A DNA stretch of 64,000 bases from Bog-473 sp963753115 (GCA_963753115.1 CAVWBB010000029.1:62001-126000), one strand, 5' to 3'; counted from the first letter of the stretch, positions 19,439-29,583 are shown. The notes: generated by a model not told the origin, from the letters alone. Translations and numbers: made by a program.

Positions 19439-20722
19439 GTGCCGTACGCCTTCTTGATCGTGACCCTCGTCGGAGCCGTGGGGGTGGCGCTCGCCTATCG
19501 CCCCATCCGTCGGGAGCCCTTCACCGTCCTGAGCTTCACCTGCGGCTGGATCGCCAGCGAGCTGGCCTTCCAGAACATCGTCTGGCAGCTCGCCGCCACC
19601 GCTCTCTTCATATGGGGCGGGGCACTCTCGAACTGGGCCGGCTGGCTCGGGCTGGCCCTGGCCGTGGCCGATTGGATCGGGCTCATCGGTCTCGGCATCG
19701 CCGGGCGCCAGGCCGCGGACGTCACCGCCGCTGCGCTCGGCGAGGTGCGCAGCACCACCTTCCCCGTTCCTGCTGCCCCGACCGCCGCGACCTGGGGACG
19801 CTGGTGGCGGGTCACCCGCGCCATCCCTCTCAAGTCGAGGGCGGTGCGGGTGACGTGCAACATCGACTACTGGGGCGACGGCGAGCGGCGTCACCGCCTC
19901 GACGTCTACCAGTCCCGCCTCGCCCCGCCCGGTCCGGCCCCGGTCATGGTGTACATCCACGGCGGCGCCTGGATGATCGGCGAGAAGCGCGAACAGGGCA
20001 AGCCGATGATGTACGAGCTGGTGGCACGGGGATGGGTCTGCGTGGCCATCAACTACCGGCTCAGCCCCAAGGCCACCTGGCCCGACCACATCGTGGACGC
20101 CAAACGCGCCGTGGCCTGGGTCAAGGAGCACATCGCGGAGTACGGCGGCGACCCTGGCTTCGTGGCCGTCAGCGGCGGGTCGGCCGGCGGCCACCTGTGT
20201 GCCCTCCTCGCACTGACCAACGGCGACCCCGCCTTCCAGCCCGGCTTCGAGGACGCCGACACATCGGTGCAGGCCTGCGTCCCCTTCTACGGCGTCATGG
20301 ATCTGACCAGCTCGCCGGACGGCTCGGCGATCTTCGGCCCAGGCCTGCTCAAAATGCTCGAGAAGCGGGTCATGAAGACGACCGAGTCGACCCATCCCGA
20401 GCTCTTCCGGGCGGCCTCGCCCACCTTCCGGGTCCGGGAGGACGCGCCTCCGTTCTTCGTCCTCCAGGGAGTCAACGACACCCTGGTGCCGGTCGAGTCG
20501 GCGCGGACGTTCGTGGAGCGCCTGCGGGCCGTCTCCTCCCAGCCGGTGGCGTACGCGGAGTTGCCCCTGGCGCAACACGCATTTGACGTGCTGGCATCGT
20601 GGCGCTGCCAGGCCACCACCTCGGCCGTGGGCGACTTCTTGGAGGCCGCCCGATCGGCTCCTGTCCAGGTCGCGACGCCCCCGCGAATTCTTTCTGACAT
20701 AGAGTCAGCTCCCGAATTGTGA
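19439..20722 (+). CDS. alpha/beta-hydrolase (HSL-type esterase/lipase) with N-terminal membrane anchor
   Basis: 427 residues from GTG 19439, eight bases after AGGGGGGAAG. About three hydrophobic helices occupy residues 1-90; the hydrolase domain has the oxyanion HGGAW (174-178), nucleophile motif GGSAGG (Ser 248), Asp in GVNDTLVP and His in LAQHAFDV. The HGG motif marks the hormone-sensitive-lipase group acting on ester bonds of short to medium acyl chains. It is divergent from the WS/DGAT gene across a 115-bp gap. Its stop overlaps a possible upstream start of the next gene (GTGA at 20719). Confidence 0.88.
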   Translation: MPYAFLIVTLVGAVGVALAYRPIRREPFTVLSFTCGWIASELAFQNIVWQLAATALFIWGGALSNWAGWLGLALAVADWIGLIGLGIAGRQAADVTAAALGEVRSTTFPVPAAPTAATWGRWWRVTRAIPLKSRAVRVTCNIDYWGDGERRHRLDVYQSRLAPPGPAPVMVYIHGGAWMIGEKREQGKPMMYELVARGWVCVAINYRLSPKATWPDHIVDAKRAVAWVKEHIAEYGGDPGFVAVSGGSAGGHLCALLALTNGDPAFQPGFEDADTSVQACVPFYGVMDLTSSPDGSAIFGPGLLKMLEKRVMKTTESTHPELFRAASPTFRVREDAPPFFVLQGVNDTLVPVESARTFVERLRAVSSQPVAYAELPLAQHAFDVLASWRCQATTSAVGDFLEAARSAPVQVATPPRILSDIESAPEL

Positions 20723-20784
20723 CCCTCCCCTCCCTACCGGGAATGGACCGGGAGGGAGCGCTGGAGAATCGAAAAGGGGTGGCT

Positions 20785-22143
20785 GTGGGGAACGTGCGGA
20801 CGTATGGCTCGGCAGGGCGCGACACGCGCCGGCACGGTGGCCGGGTCCTCCGGGGCCTGCTCGCCGGCTCGGTGATCGCAGGGTCGGTCGTGATCGGGGG
20901 AGGCGCCCTCGTGGCCGCTGTGCCGGCCGGCGCCGCCTCGTCTGCCTCCGGGACCTGCACGCCGGCGCTGGCGCCGACCGCAGCCCAGAACGCGTCGACC
21001 ACCGGGGTCACCGCCAAGTCGGTCACCGTCGGCAACGTGTCGATCGTCACGGGACCGGTGCCGGGCCTCTTCGAGGGTGCCCCGATCGGGGTCAAGGCCT
21101 ACTTCGCCATGATCAACGCGCAGGGCGGCGTCAACGGCCGCAAGCTGATGGTCGACTCGAAGGACGACGCGTTCAGCGGCCAGCAGAACATGACCGAGAC
21201 GCAGGAGGCGATCAGCAACGACTTCGCGTTGGTCGGCAGCTTCTCCCTCTTCGACGGCTACGGCTGCGCCGCGCTGGCCAGCAACACAGCCGTCCCCGAC
21301 GTCTCGGTCACGCTCGATGCCGGCACCAATGCGCTGCCGAACGACTTCAGCGCCCAACCGTTGTCGGGTCAGGAGACCCTCGGGCCCGTGCAGTACTACA
21401 AGAAGCACTACCCCAAGGACACGACCGTCGGCGCCATCGTCTCCGACGTCGCCTCGGCCAAGACCCAGATGGCCCAGCAGTTCGCCGGATTGAAGAGTCT
21501 GGGCTACAAGATCGCCTACGTCGACGACGTCAACCCGTTGCAGTCCGACTTCACCACCGACGTCATCAACATGAAGAACAAGGGCGTCAACGCCGTCGAC
21601 CTCACCGGGATCGACTGGCAGGACGCGGCCATCTTCGTCCAGAACGCCAACACCCAGAACTGGCACCCGGGCCTCATCTTCTCGGGCGGCCCCGTCTACG
21701 CCGACCAGTTCATTTCGCACGCCGGTGGCCCGGCGGCGACCAACGGGATCCAGATCGGTCAGGTCTACGCCCTCTATCTCGGCCAGGACGCCAAGAAGGT
21801 GCCGGCGGTCAAGCAGTTCGACACCTACGTGAAGAAGGTCAACCCGTCGTGGGTCCCGGACCTCTACACCCTCTTCGGGTGGGCCTCCGCCGAGATGTTC
21901 GTCCAGGCCCTCAAGGCCGCCGGGCCGAACCCGACCCGGGGCGCCGTCATGGCGCAGCTCAAGAAGATCACGAGCTTCAACGCCAACGGGCTCTTCGGTG
22001 GCTCGGATCCCGCGGCCAAGACACTGACGCCGTGCTTCGTCCAGGCCGGCATCAAGAACGGTCAGTATGTCCGCGAGCTGCCGACCGGCAGCGGCTTCGA
22101 CTGCAACGCGAAGCTGTACAACGCGTCCGGCATCACGGGCTAA
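20785..22143 (+). CDS. ABC transporter substrate-binding protein (branched-chain amino acid type, Peripla_BP_6)
   Basis: Start taken at GTG 20785, six bases after AAAGGGG; earlier in-frame starts at 20719, 20743 and 20779 are possible. A twin-basic region (RDTRRHGGRVLRG), a hydrophobic core and an Ala-rich end (AAVPAGAASSA) make a Sec-type signal peptide; no lipobox Cys is evident. The mature part has VTVGNVSIVTGPVPGLFEG and AYFAMINAQGGVNGRKL, typical of LivJ-like receptors. It is the first gene of a full transporter locus (permease, two ATPases). The ligand is unknown; actinobacterial members also bind amides, urea or aromatic compounds. Confidence 0.88.
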   Translation: MGNVRTYGSAGRDTRRHGGRVLRGLLAGSVIAGSVVIGGGALVAAVPAGAASSASGTCTPALAPTAAQNASTTGVTAKSVTVGNVSIVTGPVPGLFEGAPIGVKAYFAMINAQGGVNGRKLMVDSKDDAFSGQQNMTETQEAISNDFALVGSFSLFDGYGCAALASNTAVPDVSVTLDAGTNALPNDFSAQPLSGQETLGPVQYYKKHYPKDTTVGAIVSDVASAKTQMAQQFAGLKSLGYKIAYVDDVNPLQSDFTTDVINMKNKGVNAVDLTGIDWQDAAIFVQNANTQNWHPGLIFSGGPVYADQFISHAGGPAATNGIQIGQVYALYLGQDAKKVPAVKQFDTYVKKVNPSWVPDLYTLFGWASAEMFVQALKAAGPNPTRGAVMAQLKKITSFNANGLFGGSDPAAKTLTPCFVQAGIKNGQYVRELPTGSGFDCNAKLYNASGITG

Positions 22144-22153
22144 CGCCCGTGAT

Positions 22154-22198
22154 GCGGTTGGGGTCACCGCGGTTGGGGTTGCCGCGGTTGGGTACGTG
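22154..22198. repeat. three tandem 15-bp units between SBP and permease genes
   Basis: Units start at 22154, 22169 and 22184. The first two are GCGGTTGGGG plus TCACC or TTGCC; the third begins GCGGTTGGG and then diverges. They fill most of the 63-bp gap before the permease start. Confidence 0.75.
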
Positions 22199-22206
22199 GT
22201 GACGAC

Positions 22207-24162
22207 GTGAGCGTCTTCCTCTCGTTCACCGTCCTGGGCATCGTCTTCGGCGCGGTCTACGGCCTCCTGGCCATCGGCCTGGTGGTGACGTACAACACCA
22301 CGGGCGTGTTCAACTTCGCCCAGGGCGCGGTCGGCATGGTCGCCGCCTTCTCCTATTGGGAGCTGTGGCAGAACGAGCATTGGCCCTACCTGCTCGCCAT
22401 CGTCTTCATCGTGTTCGTCGAGGCTCCACTGCTGGCGCTCGTCGTCGAGTTCGTGCTCTTCCGTCGGATCCACGGGGCCACGGTGGAGCGATCGCTCATG
22501 GTGTCGCTGGGTCTGCTGGTGATCCTCCTCGGCGTGGCCACCATCTTCTGGAGCAACCCGGACGTCATCCGCTCCGTGCCGCCCTACTTCACCCAGTCCG
22601 ACGGCACGGTGCTGTCGGTCCGATTGTTCGGCGCCAACGGCGTCACCATCCAGTACCAGCAGATCATGATTGTGGTCGTCACGGCGGTCGTCGGTGTCGC
22701 GCTCGCTCTGTTCCTGCGCCGGGCCCGGCTCGGCGTCGCCATGCGCGCCGTCGTCGACGACCCCGAACTTGTCGCCCTGGCCGGCGCCAAGCCCTACCGC
22801 ATGTCGCAGACGGGCTGGGCCCTCGGCTTCATGCTCGCTGCGCTCGCCGGCGTGCTCATCGCCCCCCTCGTCGGGCAGACCGGGTTGACCTCCACCCAGT
22901 TGACGCTGCTGGCGCTGAACGGCTTTGCGGCCGCGGTCGTCGGGCGGCTGCGCAGCCTGCCGATGACGTTCGTCGGCGCGCTCATCCTGGGCCTCATCAC
23001 CTATTACGCCCAGGGTTACCTGCCCGAGCACATCAACGCCGGCCTGGCCTCGGTGCTGACCGAGGTCATCCCCGTGGTCTTCCTCTTCGTCGTCCTGCTG
23101 GTGATCCCGGCCGCCCGCCTCGCGCCAGCGGGGCGCCTGGCCGTCCGGGCCGCCCCCAAAGTCGTCACGGCACGCCAGTCCGCCGCCGGCGCGGTGTTGC
23201 TCATCGCGGTCATCGTGGTCATTGCCGCCATGGCGGGAGCGACAGCGCTGGCGACCATTTCGCAGGGGCTGGCCCTCGGCATCGTGGGCCTCTCCCTCGT
23301 GCTGCTCGTCGGGTTCGCCGGCCAGGTCTCGCTCTGCCAGCTCACCTTCATGGGGATCGGCGCCTTCACGATGGGAAAGACGCTCGGGGGCGACTCGTGG
23401 TGGGGGCTGCTGCTGGCCGTCGTCGTGTCGGGCGCCGTCGGCGCGTTGGTGGCGCTGCCGGCCATCCGCTTGCGCGGCCTCTACCTCGCGCTGGCCACGT
23501 TCGCCTTCGGAGAGGTGATGTACTCGGCCTTCTTCAACAACTCGAGCGTGATCTCCGACGGCACCTCCATCTTCGTCGGTCGCCTGCGCCTGCCCTTCAT
23601 GAGCACGGTGAGCAACCAGACCGAGCTGATCGAGGTGGCCGTGGTGGCGGCGATCTGCGCCGTGGTCGTCGGGCTGGTGCGCCGCAGCGCCTTTGGCCGG
23701 CGGCTCGTGGCCATGAGCGACTCGCCGGCGGCCTTCGCCACCGTGGGCCTCAGCTCGGTCCGCACCAAAATGATCGTCTTCAGCCTTTCGGCTGCCATGG
23801 CCGGCCTCGGCGGCGTCTTCTACGCCGGGCAGCAGGGCGGCATCGGCGCCACGGACGTCCAGTTCATCGGCAGCCTGACGCTGCTGCTGTTCGTGGCCAT
23901 CTGGGGCATCCGCACCATCTCGGGCGCGCTGTTGGGCGGCCTGACGGCGGCCGCACTCCCCGTCCTGCAGACCCACCTGCCGACGTCGCTGGCCGACCTC
24001 ACCGGCCTCGCTGCGGGCATCGGGATCGTGCTGCTCGCCCGCAGTCCCGACGGGATCCTGGGCATGTCGTGGTTGACGAACCGGGTGCACCTGCCGTTCG
24101 GCGACGAGGGCAACGAGCTCGGCCTGCTCAGGGTCGAACGCGAGGTGGCCAATGCCGCCTGA
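22207..24162 (+). CDS. fused LivH-LivM branched-chain amino acid-type ABC permease
   Basis: 651 residues from GTG 22207, about the sum of two permeases. Residues 1-300 are LivH-like (GLLAIGLVVTYNTTGVFNFA, AMRAVVDDPELVALAG); residues about 320-630 are LivM-like (GLVGLSLVLLVGFAGQVSLC region, ALPAIRLRGLYLALATFAFG, MSDSPAAFATVGLS). Both halves keep the EAA-like loops that contact the ATPases. In E. coli these are separate genes, but fusions occur in actinobacteria. One chain can supply the whole membrane channel. Its last 11 bp overlap the livG start. Confidence 0.9.
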   Translation: MSVFLSFTVLGIVFGAVYGLLAIGLVVTYNTTGVFNFAQGAVGMVAAFSYWELWQNEHWPYLLAIVFIVFVEAPLLALVVEFVLFRRIHGATVERSLMVSLGLLVILLGVATIFWSNPDVIRSVPPYFTQSDGTVLSVRLFGANGVTIQYQQIMIVVVTAVVGVALALFLRRARLGVAMRAVVDDPELVALAGAKPYRMSQTGWALGFMLAALAGVLIAPLVGQTGLTSTQLTLLALNGFAAAVVGRLRSLPMTFVGALILGLITYYAQGYLPEHINAGLASVLTEVIPVVFLFVVLLVIPAARLAPAGRLAVRAAPKVVTARQSAAGAVLLIAVIVVIAAMAGATALATISQGLALGIVGLSLVLLVGFAGQVSLCQLTFMGIGAFTMGKTLGGDSWWGLLLAVVVSGAVGALVALPAIRLRGLYLALATFAFGEVMYSAFFNNSSVISDGTSIFVGRLRLPFMSTVSNQTELIEVAVVAAICAVVVGLVRRSAFGRRLVAMSDSPAAFATVGLSSVRTKMIVFSLSAAMAGLGGVFYAGQQGGIGATDVQFIGSLTLLLFVAIWGIRTISGALLGGLTAAALPVLQTHLPTSLADLTGLAAGIGIVLLARSPDGILGMSWLTNRVHLPFGDEGNELGLLRVEREVANAA

Positions 24163-24896
24163 TGCCGCGCTCGACGTCGACCAGGTCAGCGTCCACTTCG
24201 GTGGGGTCGCCGCGCTCTCCGATGTCTCGCTCCGGGCGGTGGCCGGGACCGTGACCGGGCTCATCGGCCCGAACGGCGCGGGCAAGACGACGCTGTTCAA
24301 CGTCATCACGGGCCTGCAGCGGCCCGACCGGGGATCGGTGTCGCTGGCCGGGACCGACGTCACGCGGAAGGGGACACACCGGCGGGCCCGCCTCGGCCTG
24401 GCGCGCACCTTCCAGCGCCTCGAGCTCTTCTCGACCCTCAGCGCGGCGGACAACGTGCGGGTCGGGCTCGAGGCCTCGGGCCGCGCCACGTCTTCGAGCC
24501 GCGCTCGATCTCCTCGAGCGCGTGGGCGTGGGCGACGAGGCAAGCGCTCCGGTCTCGTCGCTCCCCACCGGATCGGCCCGCCTGGTCGAGCTGGCCCGCG
24601 CCCTGTCGACCGATCCCAAGGTGCTGCTGCTCGACGAGCCGTGCTCCGGCCTCGACGAGCGCGAGTCCGCCACCCTCGGCCGCCTCCTGACCTCGCTGGC
24701 GTCGGAGGGCCGCGCCGTCGTCCTGGTCGAGCACGACACCGATCTGGTGCTCCGGGTCTGCGACAGCGTGCACGTGCTCGACTTCGGCCAGGTCATCGCC
24801 AGCGGTCCGCCCGACGAAATCCGTCACAACCCCGCCGTGCAGGAGGCCTACCTCGGCCATGCGACCGAGGCCGCACCGACGGAGTCGGGCCAGTGA
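24152..24896 (+). CDS. livG: LivG-type ABC ATPase, apparent frameshift
   Basis: The first frame from ATG 24152 carries Walker A GPNGAGKTTLFN and ARTFQRLELFSTLSAADN; from about 24490 the family sequence continues in the next frame with AALDLLERVGVGDEA, LARALSTDPKVLLLDEPCSG (Walker B), VVLVEHDTDLVL and a normal end at 24896. The total is 745 nt, one base too many, so a single extra base near 24475-24500 explains it. The signature LSGGQ is replaced by SLPTGSARLVEL. Corrected length is about 247 residues. Reading straight through the first frame would wrongly fuse it to livF. Confidence 0.82.
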
Positions 24897-25600
24897 CCAC
24901 GGACGGCGGAGCCGGCCTCACGATCGAGGGCGTGCACGCGGCATACGGGCGCATTGAGGTGCTCCACGGGGTCGATGTGCGCGTCCCCGGCGGCAGCGTG
25001 TTCGCGCTCCTCGGACCGAACGGCGCCGGCAAGAGCACCCTGTTGAAGGTCATGAACGGCCGCCTGCGCCCGACCGCAGGCACGGTCGCCATCGACGGGG
25101 TGACGCCGCCGCACTGGTCCCCCGAGCTGCTGGCGCGTGCCGGCGTGATCGCCATTCCCGAAGGACGCGGGGTCTTCCCCAACCTCACCGTCCGGGACAA
25201 CCTGCGCATGTGGACCTATCGCGGCGGCCTCACGACGGTCGAGGTCGAAGCGCGCGCCTATGAGCAGTTCCCGCGGTTGAAGGAACGCCGCAAGCAGCTC
25301 GCCGGAACGCTCTCCGGGGGGGAGCAGCAGATGCTCGCCATCTCGCGTGCGCTCGCCGGGGACACCAAGGTCCTCCTGCTCGACGAGATCTCCATGGGGC
25401 TGGCGCCCATCATTGTGGCCCACCTCTACGAGTTGGTGGCGTCGATCGCCGCCGGTGGCGTCACGGTGATCATCGTGGAGCAATTCGCCGAGACCGCGCT
25501 CGGGGTGGCCGATCGCGCCGCCATCATGTTGCACGGGCGCGTGGCCCATGAGGGGACGCCCCGGGAGATGGCCCATGCAGCCCAGTCCGCCTACCTCTGA
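24893..25600 (+). CDS. livF: LivF-type ABC transporter ATPase
   Basis: 235 residues from GTG 24893, overlapping the livG stop by 4 bp. Walker A is GPNGAGKSTLLK, Q-loop IPEGRGVFPNLTV, signature LSGGEQQMLAISRAL, Walker B VLLLDEISMGL, H-loop-like VEQFAETAL. It pairs with LivG to power the fused LivHM permease. It is the last gene of the operon; valS ends 18 bp downstream in the opposite direction. Confidence 0.93.
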   Translation: MTTDGGAGLTIEGVHAAYGRIEVLHGVDVRVPGGSVFALLGPNGAGKSTLLKVMNGRLRPTAGTVAIDGVTPPHWSPELLARAGVIAIPEGRGVFPNLTVRDNLRMWTYRGGLTTVEVEARAYEQFPRLKERRKQLAGTLSGGEQQMLAISRALAGDTKVLLLDEISMGLAPIIVAHLYELVASIAAGGVTVIIVEQFAETALGVADRAAIMLHGRVAHEGTPREMAHAAQSAYL

Positions 25601-25617
25601 TCAGGCTCGTCCTCTGA

Positions 25618-28165
25618 TCAGGCCTCGTCCGCCAGCGTCACCGTCACCGACAGCGCGTCGCCCGCGCTGACCACCAACTCGTCCACGCCGCCGGCGTCGA
25701 CGATGTCCCCACGGGCCGCCTCCACCGCGACGAGCGTCTCGGGCGGGCCGGACACGGTGAGCAGCGCCACCCGCGCCCGCATGGAGCGCTTGTTCGCCGT
25801 CTTTTCGCGCCGGACCACGCCGAGGACCTCGGCGGCAACGGTCAGCACCGACGTGTCGGCTCCGACGTGTCGCCCGAGGTCGGCGGCGTCGGGCCAGGCC
25901 GCGAGATGCACCGAGCCCTCCTGCCACCAGCTCCACACCTCCTCGGTCACGAAGGGGAGGAAGGGGGCGAAGAGGCGGTGCAGGGCAGAAAGCGCCAGCG
26001 CCAACGTGGCCCGGGCGGAGTCGGTGCCGCCCGCGTCGCCCTCGCCGTAGGCCCGGGTCTTGACCAGCTCGACGTAGTCGTCGCAGAAGGACCAGAAGAA
26101 CGTCTCCGTCAGCTCGAGCGCACGTGCGTAGTCGAACCCGTCGTGCGCCGCCGTGGCCGCGTCGATCAGGGCGGACAGCTGCGCCAGCAGCGCCGCGTCC
26201 AACGGCTCGTGCACGGCGTCGATCCCCGGCACCGGACCCTCGCCGAGCCGGCCCAGGGCGAACTTCGAGGCGTTGAGGACCTTGATGGCCAGCCGGCGGC
26301 CGATCTTCATGACGCCCGTGTCGAGTGCCGTGTCCGTCCCCGGCCGTCCGTTGCAGGCCCAGTAGCGCACGGCGTCGGAGCCGAACTCCTCCAGGGTCGC
26401 CATGGGGGTGATCACGTTGCCCTTCGACTTGGACATCTTCTTGCGGTCCTTGTCGAGGATCCAGCCGTTGATGGTGGTGTGCCGCCAGGGCAGCACGCCG
26501 TGCTCCTGGTGCGAGCGCAGCAGGGTCGAGAAGAGCCAGGTCCGGATGATCTCGGGACCCTGCGGCCGGAGGTCCATCGGGAAGGTCGCAGCGAAGAGTG
26601 CCGGGTCGTCCTCCCAGCCGCAGGCGATCTGCGGGGTCACCGAGGAGGTGGCCCAGGTGTCCATGACGTCGGGATCGCCGGTGAACCCGCCAGGCTCGCC
26701 GCGCTGCTCGGGCGTGTAGCCGTCGGGCACGTCGGTCGTCGGGTCGACCGGCAGGCGTGACTCGGGCGGGACGATGGGCGACCCGTAGTCGGCCTCGCCG
26801 TCCGGGCCGAGCGGGTACCACACCGGCACCGGCACCCCGAAGAAGCGCTGGCGGCTGACGAGCCAGTCGCCGTTGAGCCCGCTGACCCAGTCGTCGAAGC
26901 GCACCTGCATGTAGGGCGGGTGCCAGTCGAGCTGGGTGCCGGCCGCCGAGGAGGTCGCGCCGGAGCGCGTCGTCTCTGCCACCGTTGCGGATGAACCACT
27001 GCCGGCTCGTCACGATCTCGAGCGGGCGGGATCCGCGTTCGTAGAACTTGACCGGATGCTCGATCGGCCGGGGGTCGCCCACCATGTCCCCCGATGCGGC
27101 CAGCATCTCGACCATGGCCCGTTGAGCCTGCTTCACGGTCCGGCCGGCGATGGCGCGCCAGGCCTCGCCGTCGGGCACGCCGACCGGCGGTGTCTCGGTG
27201 ATGCGGCCCGAGCGCGTCACGATGCTGCGCGTCGGCAGATCGAGCTCGCGCCACCAGACGACGTCGGTGACGTCGCCGAAGGTGCAGATCATGGCGATCC
27301 CCGAGCCCTTGTCCGGTTCGGCGAGGCGATGCGCCAGCACGGGCACCTCGACCCCGAAGAGAGGCGTGTGCACGGTCGAGCCGAAGCGGGTGGCGTAGCG
27401 CTCGTCGTCGGGATGGGCCACGAGGGCGACACAGGCGGCGACGAGCTCGGGCCGGGTCGTCTCGATCTCAATGTCGTCGAAGCGCAGGCGGTGGTACGCC
27501 CCGCTCAGCGGGCGATCCTCCATCTCGGCCTGGGCCACGGCCGTCTGGAAGTCCACGTCCCACAGTGTCGGGGCCTCCGACGTGTAGGCCTCGCCCCGCG
27601 CCAGGTTGCGCAGGAACATGCGCTGGCTGGTCCGGCGGCTCCTGTCGTCGATGGTGGCGTAGGTGCGGCCCCAGTCGACCGACAGGCCCACCCGCCGCCA
27701 CAGGTTCTCGAAGGCTCGCTCGTCCTCGTCGGTGAGCTGGTGGCACAGCGCAATGAAGTTGGGCCGGCTGACCGGGACGTCCTCCTTGCCCGGTTCCTCG
27801 GGCGGCACGAAGTCCGGGTCGTAGGGGAGCGACGGATCGCAGGTGACCCCGAAGTAGGTCTGTACCCGGCGCTCGGTCGGGAGCCCGTTGTCGTCCCATC
27901 CCATGGGGTAGAACAGCTTCCACCCCCGCATGCGCCGGTAGCGGGCGATGGCGTCGGTCTGCACGTAGCCGAACACGGAGCCCATGTGAAGGGAGCCGGA
28001 TACCGTCGGCGGTGGCGTGTCGATGGAGAAGACCTCGTCCCTGGTGGCGGAATCGTCGAAGCGGTAGGTCCCGGCGTCCTCCCAGGCGGAGGCCCAGCGC
28101 TCCTCGAGATCGTCGAGCGTGGGCTTGTCGGGGACGCGGGGCGCTCCGGTCGTGGAGGTCGACAT
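25618..28165 (-). CDS. valS: valyl-tRNA synthetase, apparent frameshift
   Basis: Class I synthetase charging tRNA-Val. The N-terminal frame from ATG 28165 has the HIGH-equivalent HMGS in TVSGSLHMGSVFGYVQTD and the editing domain; around 26943-26949 the sequence passes to the next frame with GTQLDWHPPYMQVRFDDWVS, SRQRFFGVPVPVWYP, KMSKSKGN, anticodon-binding domain and the true end at 25618. The total is 2548 nt, one base over a multiple of three, so one extra base explains it. Corrected length is about 848 residues; it is a short type without an obvious C-terminal coiled coil. Because the enzyme is essential, an assembly or read error is likely unless a second valS exists. Confidence 0.88.
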
Positions 28166-28185
28166 GATCGGGTTACCGTACCCGG

Positions 28186-29583
28186 GTGCTGCGCCTTCAC
28201 GACACCGCGACGGGGACCGTGCGCCCCTTGGAGCATCGGATCGAGGGGGAGGTGTCGATGTACGTCTGCGGCCCCACCGTCTACGACATGCCCCACATCG
28301 GCCATGGGCGGGCCAACCTGACCTTCGACATCCTGCGGCGCTACCTGAGCTTCACCGGGCTGCAGGTGCACCACGTGGCCAACGTGACCGACGTCGACGA
28401 CAACATCATCAAGCGGGCCGCCGAGCTCGGTCGCACCGAGGCCGACGTCGCCGCCGAATTCGAGGCCCGGTGGTGGGAGTCGATGGACGCGCTGGGTGAC
28501 CTGCGCCCCCAGGAGATCCCCCACGCCACGCAGTACATCGAGGACATGGTTGCCCTGGTCGGCCAGCTGGTGGACATGGGGAAGGCCTACGAGACCCCCG
28601 ACGGGGTGTACCTGGAGGTCTCCACGGTCGACGGGTACGGCCTCCTGGCGCAGCAGTCGCTGGAGTCGTTGCAGGTCGGGGCACGCGTCGAGGCCAACGA
28701 GGACAAGCGCTCGCCGCTCGACTTCGCACTGTGGAAGAAGGCCAAGGAGGGGGAGCCCAGCTGGGACTCGCCGTGGGGACGGGGCCGGCCGGGGTGGCAC
28801 ACCGAGTGTGTCGTCATGTCGCTCGACCTGCTGGGTGAGGGCTTCGACCTGCACGGTGGCGGACAGGACCTGAAATTCCCGCACCACGAGAACGAGCGGG
28901 CGCAGGCGGTCGCCGACGGCAAGGTCTTCGCACGGCACTGGATGCACAACGGTTGGGTGGAGGTCGAGGGCACCAAGATGTCCAAGTCGCTGGGCAACTT
29001 CACCACCCTGCCCGACCTGCTCTCCCGTCACGACGCCCGGGCCTACCGGCTGTTGGTGCTCCGGGCGCACTACCGCTCGCCGATTGAGGTGACCCCCGAG
29101 ACGCTCGCCGACGCCGAGAAGGCCCTCACCCGACTGGACGGTTTGGCCCGGCGCTTCCCGGTCGCCGATCTCTTGGCGCAGACCGGCGAGGGGTTCGTCG
29201 TCGAGGGCACGCCGCCGGCGACGGGCGTGGACCCGGGCGCGACGGCCGCCTTCCGGGCGCACATGGACGACGACCTCGACACGCCGGGGGCACTCGCCGG
29301 CATCTTCGAGCTCGTGACCGCCGCCCACTCCGCGGCCGACGCCGACGACGAGGTCGGCGCTGGCCGTCTGGCCCGCACGGCCGCGGTGCTCGCCGCGGCG
29401 CTCGGACTGTCGTTGCGCTCCGTCGACGATGAGGTCGACGAGGAGTCTGCTCGACTCGTGGCCGAGCGCGACGAGGCCCGGCGTGACAAGGATTTCGCCC
29501 GCGCCGACGCGCTGCGGGACGAGTTGGTGGCCCGGGGTTGGACCGTCGAGGACACCCCGAACGGCACCGCGATCCGTCGCTGA
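28186..29583 (+). CDS. cysS: cysteinyl-tRNA synthetase
   Basis: 465 residues from GTG 28186, divergent from valS with a 20-bp gap. Motifs: zinc ligand Cys 28 in YVCGPTVYD, HIGH at 37-40, GRPGWHTECVVMS, HGGGQDLKFPHHENE and KMSKSLGN; a DALR-like C-terminal region with DKDFARADALRDELVARGW ends the protein. Length is standard for bacterial CysRS. A second CysRS-family protein at 62025 is of the MshC type, so this is the housekeeping enzyme. Confidence 0.95.
   Translation: MLRLHDTATGTVRPLEHRIEGEVSMYVCGPTVYDMPHIGHGRANLTFDILRRYLSFTGLQVHHVANVTDVDDNIIKRAAELGRTEADVAAEFEARWWESMDALGDLRPQEIPHATQYIEDMVALVGQLVDMGKAYETPDGVYLEVSTVDGYGLLAQQSLESLQVGARVEANEDKRSPLDFALWKKAKEGEPSWDSPWGRGRPGWHTECVVMSLDLLGEGFDLHGGGQDLKFPHHENERAQAVADGKVFARHWMHNGWVEVEGTKMSKSLGNFTTLPDLLSRHDARAYRLLVLRAHYRSPIEVTPETLADAEKALTRLDGLARRFPVADLLAQTGEGFVVEGTPPATGVDPGATAAFRAHMDDDLDTPGALAGIFELVTAAHSAADADDEVGAGRLARTAAVLAAALGLSLRSVDDEVDEESARLVAERDEARRDKDFARADALRDELVARGWTVEDTPNGTAIRR

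Noticed and set aside
22154..22198. Short tandem repeats considered as a CRISPR fragment
   Set aside because: Units are contiguous with no spacers, and no cas genes are present.
20734..24543. A very long open frame on the minus strand (over 1200 codons)
   Set aside because: It is the antisense of the SBP, permease and livG genes; its residues are Arg/Asp/Gly-rich low complexity with no family pattern, as expected from codon bias in GC-rich DNA.
24152..25600. A single 482-codon LivG-LivF fusion
   Set aside because: The middle third is Arg/Pro-rich nonsense, while the true LivG C-terminus and LivF start lie in their own frames with a 4-bp overlap.
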